DNA of 11,240 bases from Thermoplasmatota archaeon (GCA_023489425.1 JAMDCG010000097.1:1-11240), one strand, 5' to 3'; positions 1 to 7,983 are shown, numbered from the stretch's first letter. Notes: a model not told the origin generated them from the sequence alone. Numbers and translations are program-made.

Positions 1-245
1 ATTGAAGTAACTGAGCCTACCACCGTGGATATCCTGACAGAGCTTGAAAAGGGATAAAGCAGGTAGACAGACATGAAGGACAGAAAACCTATGAGGAAAC
101 CGTATATGGCTGCCCATTTCTTTTTTAAAATAGCCAGTGGAACTGCTGAAATTACCACATAAAATGCATCCTTCAGGAAAAATGCTAAAAGGATCGAAAG
201 AATTGCTGAAATTGCTATGGCCAATACAGAATATTTAAGGTTCAT
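1..245 (-). CDS. Membrane protein of unknown function (3' part missing at window edge)
   Basis: An open frame starts at the ATG on 245-243 and runs without a stop through position 1, giving 81 codons; the C-terminus lies outside the window. The product begins MNLKYSVLAIAIS and is almost entirely hydrophobic. Likely membrane segments are residues 5-24, 27-40 and 45-64, and the KKKW at 41-44 suggests a cytoplasmic loop between the second and third. I do not recognise the family. The start is well supported: a perfect archaeal Shine-Dalgarno (255-262) lies 9 bases upstream, inside the 3' end of the acylase gene. The ATG overlaps the acylase stop by 11 bases in another frame, so the two genes are probably co-transcribed and perhaps translationally coupled. 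A role with the acylase is only inferred from this arrangement. Confidence 0.72.
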   Translation of the reverse strand, partial: MNLKYSVLAIAISAILSILLAFFLKDAFYVVISAVPLAILKKKWAAIYGFLIGFLSFMSVYLLYPFSSSVRISTVVGSVTS

Positions 246-2736
246 ATGTTATTCTCACCTCCACTGGTAATCCCTGCATAGGGTAATATTGATGATTTAA
301 CCATTTTGGAAGCTGGTTATCGAACCAGTGGCTCAGGATATTTTCACTTGGACCCCCTGGAAATACACCATAGAAGGTTCCGGAACCTGGTCTTGCGATA
401 GTTCTCAGCGATGAACCTATGGAAACACATGGGAGTGGATATTCAAGCAGTCTTGGTATGCTACCTACACTAACTGTGTGTCTCCCACCCCAGATCGGCA
501 TGGGTCCTATTCCCAGAGAGCTGATTCCAGTAAGGCTTGCTATTTCCAGCTTATGTATGTTGCCCCAGTCCCAGTTATTTTCCCCACCGAGCTTTGAATC
601 CATGAAAGCGATCGCCATTACGAACGCTTTCTGCATAGTAAGGGTAAAGTTTCCGTTGAACCATGATGATGTGGGGTCATTTCTCGCCATGAATATAGCT
701 GTGTTAATATAGACACATGGTGTGTAATTGTAAATACCTTTTTCCTTCAGGACCTTATCATAGGTGATATTGTAGAATGCAGCAGTTACATACTGGTAGA
801 CTGTTGGATTTTTCATTGGCTCATAAAAAGAATAATTCCAGCTCAAAAGTAAACTGTAAGCTTCTTCCTCTGAACTATTCATTGATTTCATTCCAGAAAT
901 TGCTTTTAGAATGATTGGATTAAACTGTGATGCCCAGTAATCTGTCACATTAGACTGAAGAGCCATCATGTTGGAAATATCCATTTTGGAATGATTTTGA
1001 AGATAATGATCTATTGTTTCAGCCCTTCCTCCTGTAGACCAGTATGAACCAATGAAAGGAAATGGATAATTCTTACCTACAGTGGGCTGATTTGGGGCAA
1101 ACATGTATCCCCTGGAAGGGTTAACAGCCTGCGGAAGATAATTAAAAGGAACATATCCATTTTCTCTATACTGAGGGTTTGAACCATTTAGAAGAGATAC
1201 TGAACCTACAACTTTCAACGTTTTACCGTCAGGTAGGGTCTCCCTTATAAGAGGATATCCCCCAGCTGTAATATACCCTGCATGATGCAGTGAAACAAGA
1301 GCAAAATTCTGAGGTGGTGCTGGCCCCCAGTACTTCAGTGCATTCAACATCTGGGAGTAATTTGAAGCCTGATCCAGTAGAATCTCCGCTATAAGATCAG
1401 TGCTTGGTGAACTTGCATCCCAGTTCATGCTTATTCCTATGTTGCCTGTTCGTCCTATGAGTGGCCCATTATTTGTCATATATATTTTATAATCAATTCC
1501 AGCCTGTGTGTAACTGCAGCTCTTCATGGGTATATAGGTTCCATTGTAAAGATATGAGTCTCCCTTAAGGAATTCCACATAATCATTGGCTGAATTTCCC
1601 TCTGGTGTCGTTAGTCCAAATGAAGTATTTTTTGTGTGCCCTATTAGTATACCAGGTAATCCTGCAAGTCCCCAACCTGTTATATTAAATCCAGGGTCCT
1701 TTAGCTGGAACTCTATCCATAGTGAAGGAGCAAGAAGTGGAAGATGTGGATCGTTGGCCATCATAGGATCGCTATCTGATGAATGCGAGGATGTGATCAC
1801 CCAGCTGTTACTTCCTATTGGTGAACCCGTAAGATGTGAGCCTGGTAGATTATATGGATCGGAAATATTATCGCAGGAATCTTTGATTAGCTTTGAAAGA
1901 TTACTTAAAAGGTTGGTTGATATTCCTGTTGCCCATTCCTGGAAAAAATCCTGTTTCCACAAATAAGAAGGACTGATACCCTGTTCAGATAGACTAAAAC
2001 CATTTACCGTTCCACTTCCTGGAATCATTGTTATGTTTTCCGTATAGTATGGATAATATGGCCATATTTCACTGTAATTTGCAAATCCCAAAGAATTAAC
2101 AAAGAGATCAGACTGCAGAACATTGGTAGATCCTGTCGCAAGAGACCATGACATATACTCCTGCCAGACAAGGCTGTCGAAGACTGTCCACCTGAATGGC
2201 TTTATCCCCAGGAGATGAAATCCAAGATGAGTAGAAACTGAGTTAGTGTTATTTATGTACGCATCAACACCCTCAGTATACCATTTGATATAATTGAAAT
2301 AGCCCGTATAGTTTGCCTTTAGGTCTCTCTCAAGATTGTACGCATCTCTTGAGAGCCCTATAAGTCTCATTGTGTAATCGGACTGTAATCCAGATTTACC
2401 CACAAAATTGCTGAGATTACCTGCTGCCACAGTTGCCTGAAGTTCCATCTGAAACAATCTCTGACACGCTGAGTAATATCCCTGTGCATAGAATAGATCA
2501 TGATTATTTTTGGCTGTTATATGTGCCATTCCTGAAGTATCAACGGTAATGTTAACCTCATTTTCCAGTCCTGGTACAATAAAATTACCCGATGTGAAGT
2601 TCGTTCCATCTGCACTTCTGAATACCCCGGTGGATGGATTGAGAATATTCAGGGAATTAGAAACATATGACATTGATCCTACAATTATAAATGATAACAC
2701 AACAATTATGACAAGTAGTTTTTTACCCATATTCAT
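235..2736 (-). CDS. Penicillin acylase family Ntn hydrolase, membrane-anchored, extracytoplasmic
   Basis: At 833 residues this has the usual length of a penicillin amidase (PF01804) precursor. Residues 6-24 form an N-terminal hydrophobic signal or anchor after GKK, so the enzyme should face outward. The alpha-chain hallmark is at 60-113 (DTSGMAHITAKNNHDLFYAQG, then QRLFQMEL). The autoprocessing junction is G308/S309 in GSNSWVITSS, followed by ANDPHLPL; S309 (codon at 1810-1812) is the expected N-terminal nucleophile of the beta chain. N477 in PPQNFALV is the likely oxyanion-hole Asn. The C-terminal PGGPSENILSHWFDNQLPKW is also typical. Family members hydrolyse amide bonds of acylated compounds such as beta-lactams or acyl-homoserine lactones; the substrate here cannot be read from sequence. 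About twenty N-x-S/T sequons suggest glycosylation. There is no Shine-Dalgarno; ATG 2736 is taken, but ATG 2730 (Met3) fits leaderless initiation better. It follows the importer genes after a 77-base gap. Confidence 0.93.
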   Translation of the reverse strand: MNMGKKLLVIIVVLSFIIVGSMSYVSNSLNILNPSTGVFRSADGTNFTSGNFIVPGLENEVNITVDTSGMAHITAKNNHDLFYAQGYYSACQRLFQMELQATVAAGNLSNFVGKSGLQSDYTMRLIGLSRDAYNLERDLKANYTGYFNYIKWYTEGVDAYINNTNSVSTHLGFHLLGIKPFRWTVFDSLVWQEYMSWSLATGSTNVLQSDLFVNSLGFANYSEIWPYYPYYTENITMIPGSGTVNGFSLSEQGISPSYLWKQDFFQEWATGISTNLLSNLSKLIKDSCDNISDPYNLPGSHLTGSPIGSNSWVITSSHSSDSDPMMANDPHLPLLAPSLWIEFQLKDPGFNITGWGLAGLPGILIGHTKNTSFGLTTPEGNSANDYVEFLKGDSYLYNGTYIPMKSCSYTQAGIDYKIYMTNNGPLIGRTGNIGISMNWDASSPSTDLIAEILLDQASNYSQMLNALKYWGPAPPQNFALVSLHHAGYITAGGYPLIRETLPDGKTLKVVGSVSLLNGSNPQYRENGYVPFNYLPQAVNPSRGYMFAPNQPTVGKNYPFPFIGSYWSTGGRAETIDHYLQNHSKMDISNMMALQSNVTDYWASQFNPIILKAISGMKSMNSSEEEAYSLLLSWNYSFYEPMKNPTVYQYVTAAFYNITYDKVLKEKGIYNYTPCVYINTAIFMARNDPTSSWFNGNFTLTMQKAFVMAIAFMDSKLGGENNWDWGNIHKLEIASLTGISSLGIGPMPIWGGRHTVSVGSIPRLLEYPLPCVSIGSSLRTIARPGSGTFYGVFPGGPSENILSHWFDNQLPKWLNHQYYPMQGLPVEVRITYEP
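255..262 (-). promoter_or_regulatory. Perfect Shine-Dalgarno for the left-edge membrane protein gene
   Basis: The minus strand reads GGAGGTGA, fully complementary to the conserved archaeal 16S rRNA 3' tail, with 9 bases to the ATG at 245. It lies within the last codons of the acylase gene. This fixes the start of the otherwise unrecognised small frame and supports it as a real gene. Confidence 0.8.
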
Positions 2737-2751
2737 GGAGATCAGTAGTGC

Positions 2752-2761
2752 ATATTTTTAA
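2752..2761 (-). promoter_or_regulatory. Candidate TATA box of the acylase gene
   Basis: The minus strand reads TTAAAAATAT. Its centre lies about 25-26 bases upstream of the second in-frame ATG (2730-2728), the spacing expected of an archaeal TATA box from a transcription start at that ATG. With no Shine-Dalgarno in front of either ATG, this suggests a leaderless mRNA beginning near Met3. The whole gap 2737-2813 is AT-rich and a further TATAATAAAAAT lies upstream (about 2777-2788), so the exact box is uncertain. Confidence 0.45.
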
Positions 2762-2813
2762 CTTCTGTTTGTAGTAATTTATTTTTATTATATCAGATCA
2801 AATGTATCCTAAT

Positions 2814-3200
2814 TTAAAAAAAAGCAATAACGTAAAATAATGCTACGCCAAGCAATATATATAATCCACCAACACCGACAAATATCACTGTCATTATTAG
2901 CTGCTCTCTGTTAATCTGCACTACGTCTTTTTCTCTCAATGAAGCTTTTGACTGAAACATATTATTAACATATCTATTTGCACCAAAATCATAAAATGCA
3001 CCAAAGAAAATAATTACAAATCCCACCATTACGAGGATAAGTGGAAATACGTTGGCTATGGATAAAGCACCAGCAATAAGAAGCACAATCCCGGATAGAA
3101 ATAGAATAAAAAGAAGAACCATTGGAGGAACAGTTAGTTTAAACCTTGTTCGTATCTTCTCTTTCCTTCTAATCTCCTCCTCTGGTGATGGGATCTCCAT
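2814..3200 (-). CDS. Small three-helix membrane protein at the end of the peptide-importer operon
   Basis: This 128-residue protein is of unknown family. Residues 1-24 are highly charged (EEEIRRKEKIRTRFK) and probably cytoplasmic. Hydrophobic segments lie at about 25-47, 52-71 and 100-126, with a polar loop at 72-99 (RYVNNMFQSKASLREKD). The positive charges suggest that the N-terminus is inside. The ATG at 3200 is 3 bases beyond the stop of the fused ATPase gene, whose tail carries GGAG 6 bases from this start; tandem TAG TAA stops separate the two frames. This tight junction supports co-expression with the transporter. It has no ABC, permease or binding-protein motif, so it could be an accessory or stabilising subunit of the importer, or an unrelated passenger. 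No function should be assigned. Confidence 0.8.
   Translation of the reverse strand: MEIPSPEEEIRRKEKIRTRFKLTVPPMVLLFILFLSGIVLLIAGALSIANVFPLILVMVGFVIIFFGAFYDFGANRYVNNMFQSKASLREKDVVQINREQLIMTVIFVGVGGLYILLGVALFYVIAFF
2816..2823 (-). terminator. T8 tract, candidate end of the importer transcript
   Basis: The minus strand has eight consecutive T that encode the last two Phe codons and the first base of the TAA stop of the small membrane protein; AT-rich DNA follows. Archaeal polymerase can terminate at such U-rich runs without a hairpin, and no convincing hairpin is seen. A separate candidate promoter just downstream fits a transcript boundary here, but the tract may simply be Phe codons. Confidence 0.35.
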
Positions 3201-3203
3201 TTA

Positions 3204-5711
3204 CTACTCCGTCATGTATTCTCCTTCCTCTCCACTCTCTACTTCTTCCATTACTTCCTCTCTTGTCAGTTCATCCTGTGCAAAATGGCAGCTATAATAT
3301 CTGTATCCAGTTTGTTGCAGTGGTGGGTCTTCTGCTTTGCATATATCCTTATGGTATACACATCTTCCGTAGAACCTGCATCCCTTCGGTGGATTAATCG
3401 CACTTCCAATTTCTCCCACTATGTCAAGTCCCTTATTCACCCAATCTGGATTCAGACTTGGCACTGCTGAAATTAGTGCTTTGGTATATGGGTGAAGCGG
3501 ATCTCTGATAGTCTCTTCGGATTTTCCAAATTCCACAATTTGTCCAAGATACATGACAACTATGAAATCAGAAACGTATCTGGCAGATGCTATATCGTGA
3601 GAGATGTAAAGCACAGATATATCCCTCTTATCCTTCAAATCCAGCAAAAGATTCATTATGTTTGCTCTGATGGAAACATCAAGCATTGAAATAGGTTCAT
3701 CAGCTACGAGGAACGATGGATTAAGCGTTATTGATCGGGCGATAGAAACTCTCTGCCTCTCTCCACCTGAAAGTTCATGAGGATATCTCTCCACGTAATT
3801 CTCTGGTGGTCGTAGGTTAGCGATATCTAGAGCACTGAGAACCTCTTTTTCAAGATTGAACTCATTTTCAGTCTTATCATTTCCGCCATTTACATCCTGC
3901 TGTCTTCTTTTAATTAAATCTTTTTTCTGAATTACAAGAGGTTCAGCTACTATATCAAAGATTGACATCTTAGGATTTATGGAGTCGTACGGATCCTGAA
4001 AAATCAACTGGCTTTCCTTCCTATAAATGTTGTACCTCTGACTTTTCTTGCTCATCAAAGCTATATCATTTCTTCTTTCCATTTCCTTCTTTAATTCTTC
4101 CTGAGTCTGCTGATCTTGAGGATCTACATTCATTTGCATTTCGTCATTATCAAGCTGTGAGCCACTGGAAACCTGATCGAACTTAAATATGAGCTTACCA
4201 CTAGTAGGTTCAATTGCATTTACTAAAAGCTTACCAAGAGTCGTCTTTCCAGATCCACTTTCACCAACAACTCCAATAATTACTCTTTTCCGTATAAGTA
4301 TATTTACCATGTCAACAGCGTGTACCACTGGTTTGTTTGCACCACCAAACAGATTCGTGGTTAGGTTTGAATGAACAGAAAAATATTTACTCAGGTCCTT
4401 TGCCTCGAGTAGTACAGGCTGGTTACCAGCATTAGGATCGGGTAGCAATTCATCAGTGTATCTCTGTGCACTCAAGTACCTTTCTTCATCTATCTGATCA
4501 AAATGACATAAGGATTTGTGATCCTGACTTAGGCTTTTAAGAGTAGGTTTTTCATTGTGACAAATGTCCTCCGCCATGAAACATCTGCTTGCGAAATAAC
4601 ATCCTTTTGGAGGATCTATTAGGTCAGGAACAGAACCAGGAATACCGTGAATTCTTTGTTTCGTTGTATCAATTGATGGATAACTGTGCATTAGTGCGTA
4701 TGTGTACGGATTTCTAGGGTTAACGAAAATATCTCTTGGTTCACCATATTCCATAACCCTCCCTGCATACATAACAGCAACATAATTGGCCAGTTGTGAA
4801 ACAACACCAACATCGTGTGAAATGACTATCATAGACTTAATTATTTTACTGTCTTTCAGTCCTTTTAGTTCTTTAATTATTTTTGCCTGTGTAATAACAT
4901 CCAGACCAGTTGTTGGTTCATCAGCAATTACTACCTTTGGATTAAGAGCAAGTGCCATTGCGATAATTCCCCTCTGCTTCATCCCACCACTCAACTCGTG
5001 TGGATAAGCATCAAGGAACTTTGGGTTGAAACCAGCCTTCCTACAACTGCTCTCCATCCTGTTATTCTCAAGAAGTCTTTTCTTGTCCTTTAAAGGCATG
5101 GTTTTAAGATCATTTTTCAGTTTTTCTACCATCTCTTCATAAATTTTATTTTCTATGATTTTAAATTCGGCACTTTCCTTATCTTTTATATCTTGTAAAG
5201 CCATTTCGTTAGCTCTTGCTCTGAGATTTCCTTCGTCTATGAAGTCTTCATCGGTCAAATTGGAAATATCTGAAAATGTGTTGTGGATTTCGAATACCTC
5301 CTTGATCTGGTTCCTTATGGTATGAACTGGATTAAAGGCATTCATAGCCCCCTGGAATATCATTGATATTTCTTTCCATCTTATTTCCGCAAGACGCTGA
5401 TCCAGCATTCTTCTAGCTTTTATCCTCATCTTTTTATCTGATACCGTGTCGTTGGAATTTATGATATCCTTATCTAGATAGACCACTGAACCTGTGATTT
5501 CAGCGTTATCTGGTAGCAGACCAAGAAGAGATAGCGCTGTAGTAGATTTGCCAGAACCACTTTCCCCTATTATTCCGAGAATTTCTCCCTCATTGAGATC
5601 CAAGTTGATTCCATCAAGGGCCTGTACTCTTCCTTCAAACGTTCGGAAATGAACTGACAAATTGTCTATCTTTATAAGTGTTTTAGAATTCGTAATTTCT
5701 TCTTCTAACAT
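3204..5711 (-). CDS. Fused double ATPase of an oligopeptide/dipeptide ABC importer (DppD-DppF-like)
   Basis: The 835-residue product holds two complete ABC ATPases, which would drive peptide uptake from the cytoplasmic face. First domain: Walker A GESGSGKST (49-57), Q-loop Q120, signature LSGGMKQ (240-246), Walker B VVIADEP (260-266), H-loop H299. Second domain: Walker A 483-490, Q572 in FQDP, signature LSGGERQ (647-653), Walker B FLVADEP (667-673), H705. Each is followed by an oligo_HPY-type tail with four Cys: 371/377/384/402 and 778/784/791/808, comparable to the Cys set reported to bind a 4Fe-4S cluster in some DppD proteins. Order and motifs indicate a DppD-like half, a linker around 405-435, then a DppF-like half. 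Fused peptide-importer ATPases such as GsiA and YejF are known. Unusual features are charged insertions at about 141-222 and 512-562, and FQG instead of FQDP in the first Q-loop. The start is 1 base past the permease stop, with GGAGGAGGT upstream. Confidence 0.95.
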   Translation of the reverse strand: MLEEEITNSKTLIKIDNLSVHFRTFEGRVQALDGINLDLNEGEILGIIGESGSGKSTTALSLLGLLPDNAEITGSVVYLDKDIINSNDTVSDKKMRIKARRMLDQRLAEIRWKEISMIFQGAMNAFNPVHTIRNQIKEVFEIHNTFSDISNLTDEDFIDEGNLRARANEMALQDIKDKESAEFKIIENKIYEEMVEKLKNDLKTMPLKDKKRLLENNRMESSCRKAGFNPKFLDAYPHELSGGMKQRGIIAMALALNPKVVIADEPTTGLDVITQAKIIKELKGLKDSKIIKSMIVISHDVGVVSQLANYVAVMYAGRVMEYGEPRDIFVNPRNPYTYALMHSYPSIDTTKQRIHGIPGSVPDLIDPPKGCYFASRCFMAEDICHNEKPTLKSLSQDHKSLCHFDQIDEERYLSAQRYTDELLPDPNAGNQPVLLEAKDLSKYFSVHSNLTTNLFGGANKPVVHAVDMVNILIRKRVIIGVVGESGSGKTTLGKLLVNAIEPTSGKLIFKFDQVSSGSQLDNDEMQMNVDPQDQQTQEELKKEMERRNDIALMSKKSQRYNIYRKESQLIFQDPYDSINPKMSIFDIVAEPLVIQKKDLIKRRQQDVNGGNDKTENEFNLEKEVLSALDIANLRPPENYVERYPHELSGGERQRVSIARSITLNPSFLVADEPISMLDVSIRANIMNLLLDLKDKRDISVLYISHDIASARYVSDFIVVMYLGQIVEFGKSEETIRDPLHPYTKALISAVPSLNPDWVNKGLDIVGEIGSAINPPKGCRFYGRCVYHKDICKAEDPPLQQTGYRYYSCHFAQDELTREEVMEEVESGEEGEYMTE

Positions 5712-5712
5712 T

Positions 5713-7977
5713 TTACCTCCTCCTTAGTCTTGGATTTACTACCTCGTCCATTCCCCTTGATACAAATATGAGTGAGAATATGAACATCGTGAGTGCTATG
5801 GCCGGTGGCAATATCCACTGTGGTTGTGTTATAACCACAAAGTAGTCCGTATATGCTGCATTTAGCATTCCTCCCCATGTTGCAGTAGTTAATGGAGCAA
5901 GACCCAGAAACTCAAGACCAGATACTGCACCAATTCCTCCTCCTATGGACAATGCAAGTAGATAGAGCAATAACGGTCCTATATTTGGCATTATATGTCT
6001 CCTCATGATGGAGCCTCCCTTTGAACCGAAGAGTTTTGATGCCTCCACGAATGACCTTGCTGAAACCCCTCTTACCACACCTATGAGTGTGAATGCCGCA
6101 AATGGCCAACCTGTAAGACTGACTATAAGAATTAATGTGATAAAGTTTGCACTGTTGATAACCGAAGATAAGGCAATTAGCAAGGCAAGGCTAGGTACTA
6201 GAAACAGAGCAAGTGATAATGTTTCAACGGCCTCTCCTCCGAAACCTCCTTTATATCCAACATACATAGCGACAGCTAGAGATATTATTATGGTAAAGAA
6301 ACCAATTGAAATTCCGAAAATCCAATCGTTTCCGAAACTTTCCATGAATCTGGCCCACACATCATTACCGTACTGTGTGCTCCCGAGTATTAGATTTGAT
6401 CCGGAAGGTAATTTTGCCATTGGAGGTATCGGTGTGCATTCCTTAGCGGTTGAACTATACAGGTAGATATAATCATTACTAGCAGTAACTGCGATTGCCC
6501 CAACTCCAGTTGTTGCATCCTTGAAATACTGAACTACTGAGGTGCTGGTAGGTACTGGAGATAAACCGGCACTCCATGAGAATGGATACTTTGTTCCGAA
6601 GTTTAAATTGAATGACAGGATAGATCCTTTACTAGAGACGAGTATAAGGGAATCAGCGACGCTATCGTAGGTTGCTGTTTTTGAGAATATACCAGAATTT
6701 ACAGGTAAAGCTACAACCTTGGTTTTAACAGATCCCGTGCTGTTATAGGTCAATACATAAGCATTTAGACTTGAAGTTGCAATGATATCACTGGGCAAGC
6801 CTGAATGTCCAGGTGTTGTAGATAAACCTACAAGATCTACACCAGTGTTCCTTACTGTTTGATTCAAACCAGTGAGAAGATTTATACTATCTACAGAACT
6901 TCCGACGAGGTAATATGCAGAGTTGTTTGCTGCATAACTCACCTGATAGAATTTTGGAATTACAGGCCCAACTCTTGCATTGTATGTATTTCCAACTACT
7001 TTACTCCATACTAAACCTCCATTTGATGCAGAATAAGCATTTATGGAAGTATTGTTCCAAATTAGTATTAGGGCATTTTTATCAAATCTACTTGCGGAAA
7101 ATGATGACCCGTAAAAGCTTATTCCTTCGGGGTTTTTCATGCTTAATTTTTCTATTCCCAAAATTGCTCCCGGTGAAATCTGATACCTGTAAAGATAATC
7201 CCCAGTTGCATTTTTAGATAACAAGTACACCTGACCACTGGGGTTAAAACTGTCGTTGGCATAATTACAAGATGGGATACTTGTAGATACTGTACCAGTA
7301 AATGCTATCGAATCAGATGTTATATTTCCAACAATTGTTCCGTTATACGTAAATGAAGTCATCTCAGTGAAACTTGGCTTGTTTAGTCCCGCAGTTTGAA
7401 ATGCTATTGTTCCTATAACCACATTTCCATTTGACCCATTGGCAATTGGAAGCGCGACAAACCTCTGGAATAACCCGGGACCTGCATATCCAGTAATTTC
7501 CTCAGCGCAATTTATGAGCGAGAACATAGTTGGTTGGAGCATTTTTTCCTTTCCCTTTAAATGACTGTTATAAATTAAGTTATAGTTTCCTAGTTTAGAG
7601 TCCTTTGTTGCCCCTAATCCATAGCAATAAATATCCCCATTTGAAGTCCCAAGGTAAATAGCTGAAGTTCCCTCATTCTGAAGAGTGGTTGACATGGGAG
7701 AATATAACTCCACTCCAGAGTTACCTTTAGATATGTTTGTGAGGTGAGTCTGCACTATTTCACTTGCAACGTGAGTATCGACTTCAGGTGCGATGTATGT
7801 ATAGTTAGGATGCTCAACTACAAATGGCGTTACCAAGGTTATTACAGCAAAAGCTAGTAATATATAGAATCCTACCTTACCGTAAGTACTTTTGTAGAAA
7901 ACCTTGAACTGCCTGTAAAGTCTTCTCCAGTATACAGAGGGTTCATATTTCCTCCTCTTTTCATCAGATTTTTCCAT
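5713..7977 (-). CDS. DppC-like peptide importer permease with a large extracytoplasmic beta-propeller-like insertion
   Basis: The 754-residue product is much longer than a usual DppC (about 280-320). Residues 1-33 are a basic cytoplasmic tail and 34-54 the first membrane helix, as in OppC_N-type permeases. Residues about 60-530 are an insertion facing outside, with seven or eight blade-like repeats that each pair a hydrophobic strand with a Ser/Gly/Asn turn and a second strand, for example TSAIYLGTSNGDIYCYG (104-120), NALILIWNNTSINAYSASNG (301-320), DSLILVSSKGSILSF (442-456) and GAIAVTASNDYIYLY (493-507). This resembles PQQ-like or WD40-like propellers. The core permease resumes exactly at the family landmark LGSTQYGNDVWARF (531-544, cf. 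LGTDxxGRDVxSR), with the EAA loop at 642-670 (SFVEASKLFG, then HIMPN) and the terminal NPRLRRR. It lies 23 bases after the DppB gene with AGGTGA 6 bases before the ATG. The permease call is firm; the propeller fold is inferred from repeat pattern. Confidence 0.93.
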   Translation of the reverse strand: MEKSDEKRRKYEPSVYWRRLYRQFKVFYKSTYGKVGFYILLAFAVITLVTPFVVEHPNYTYIAPEVDTHVASEIVQTHLTNISKGNSGVELYSPMSTTLQNEGTSAIYLGTSNGDIYCYGLGATKDSKLGNYNLIYNSHLKGKEKMLQPTMFSLINCAEEITGYAGPGLFQRFVALPIANGSNGNVVIGTIAFQTAGLNKPSFTEMTSFTYNGTIVGNITSDSIAFTGTVSTSIPSCNYANDSFNPSGQVYLLSKNATGDYLYRYQISPGAILGIEKLSMKNPEGISFYGSSFSASRFDKNALILIWNNTSINAYSASNGGLVWSKVVGNTYNARVGPVIPKFYQVSYAANNSAYYLVGSSVDSINLLTGLNQTVRNTGVDLVGLSTTPGHSGLPSDIIATSSLNAYVLTYNSTGSVKTKVVALPVNSGIFSKTATYDSVADSLILVSSKGSILSFNLNFGTKYPFSWSAGLSPVPTSTSVVQYFKDATTGVGAIAVTASNDYIYLYSSTAKECTPIPPMAKLPSGSNLILGSTQYGNDVWARFMESFGNDWIFGISIGFFTIIISLAVAMYVGYKGGFGGEAVETLSLALFLVPSLALLIALSSVINSANFITLILIVSLTGWPFAAFTLIGVVRGVSARSFVEASKLFGSKGGSIMRRHIMPNIGPLLLYLLALSIGGGIGAVSGLEFLGLAPLTTATWGGMLNAAYTDYFVVITQPQWILPPAIALTMFIFSLIFVSRGMDEVVNPRLRRR
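5715..5723 (-). promoter_or_regulatory. Shine-Dalgarno of the fused ATPase gene
   Basis: The minus strand reads GGAGGAGGT in the last codons and stop of the preceding permease gene. The upstream GGAGG is 7 bases from the ATG at 5711 and the overlapping second one is 4 bases away. With a single base between stop and start, reinitiation or translational coupling is likely. Confidence 0.75.
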
Positions 7978-7983
7978 ATTAGT

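Noticed and set aside
1586..1966. A 126-codon open frame on the plus strand
   Set aside because: It is antisense to the catalytic region of the acylase, which carries all family motifs on the other strand.
2737..2813. A small RNA or further short gene in the gap before the acylase
   Set aside because: The gap is AT-rich with no hairpin and no convincing frame; promoter elements and a trailing terminator explain it.
4400..4510. The ATPase fusion as an assembly error joining dppD and dppF
   Set aside because: The linker reads through without stop, start or ribosome-binding signal, both domains are complete, and fused peptide-importer ATPases are an established architecture.
5912..6109. A 65-codon minus-strand frame inside the DppC-like permease gene
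   Set aside because: It is an alternative frame within conserved membrane helices of the permease and has no ribosome-binding site of note.
6005..6466. A 153-codon open frame on the plus strand
   Set aside because: It lies wholly antisense to the conserved membrane domain of the DppC-like permease and resembles no known family; it is a shadow frame.
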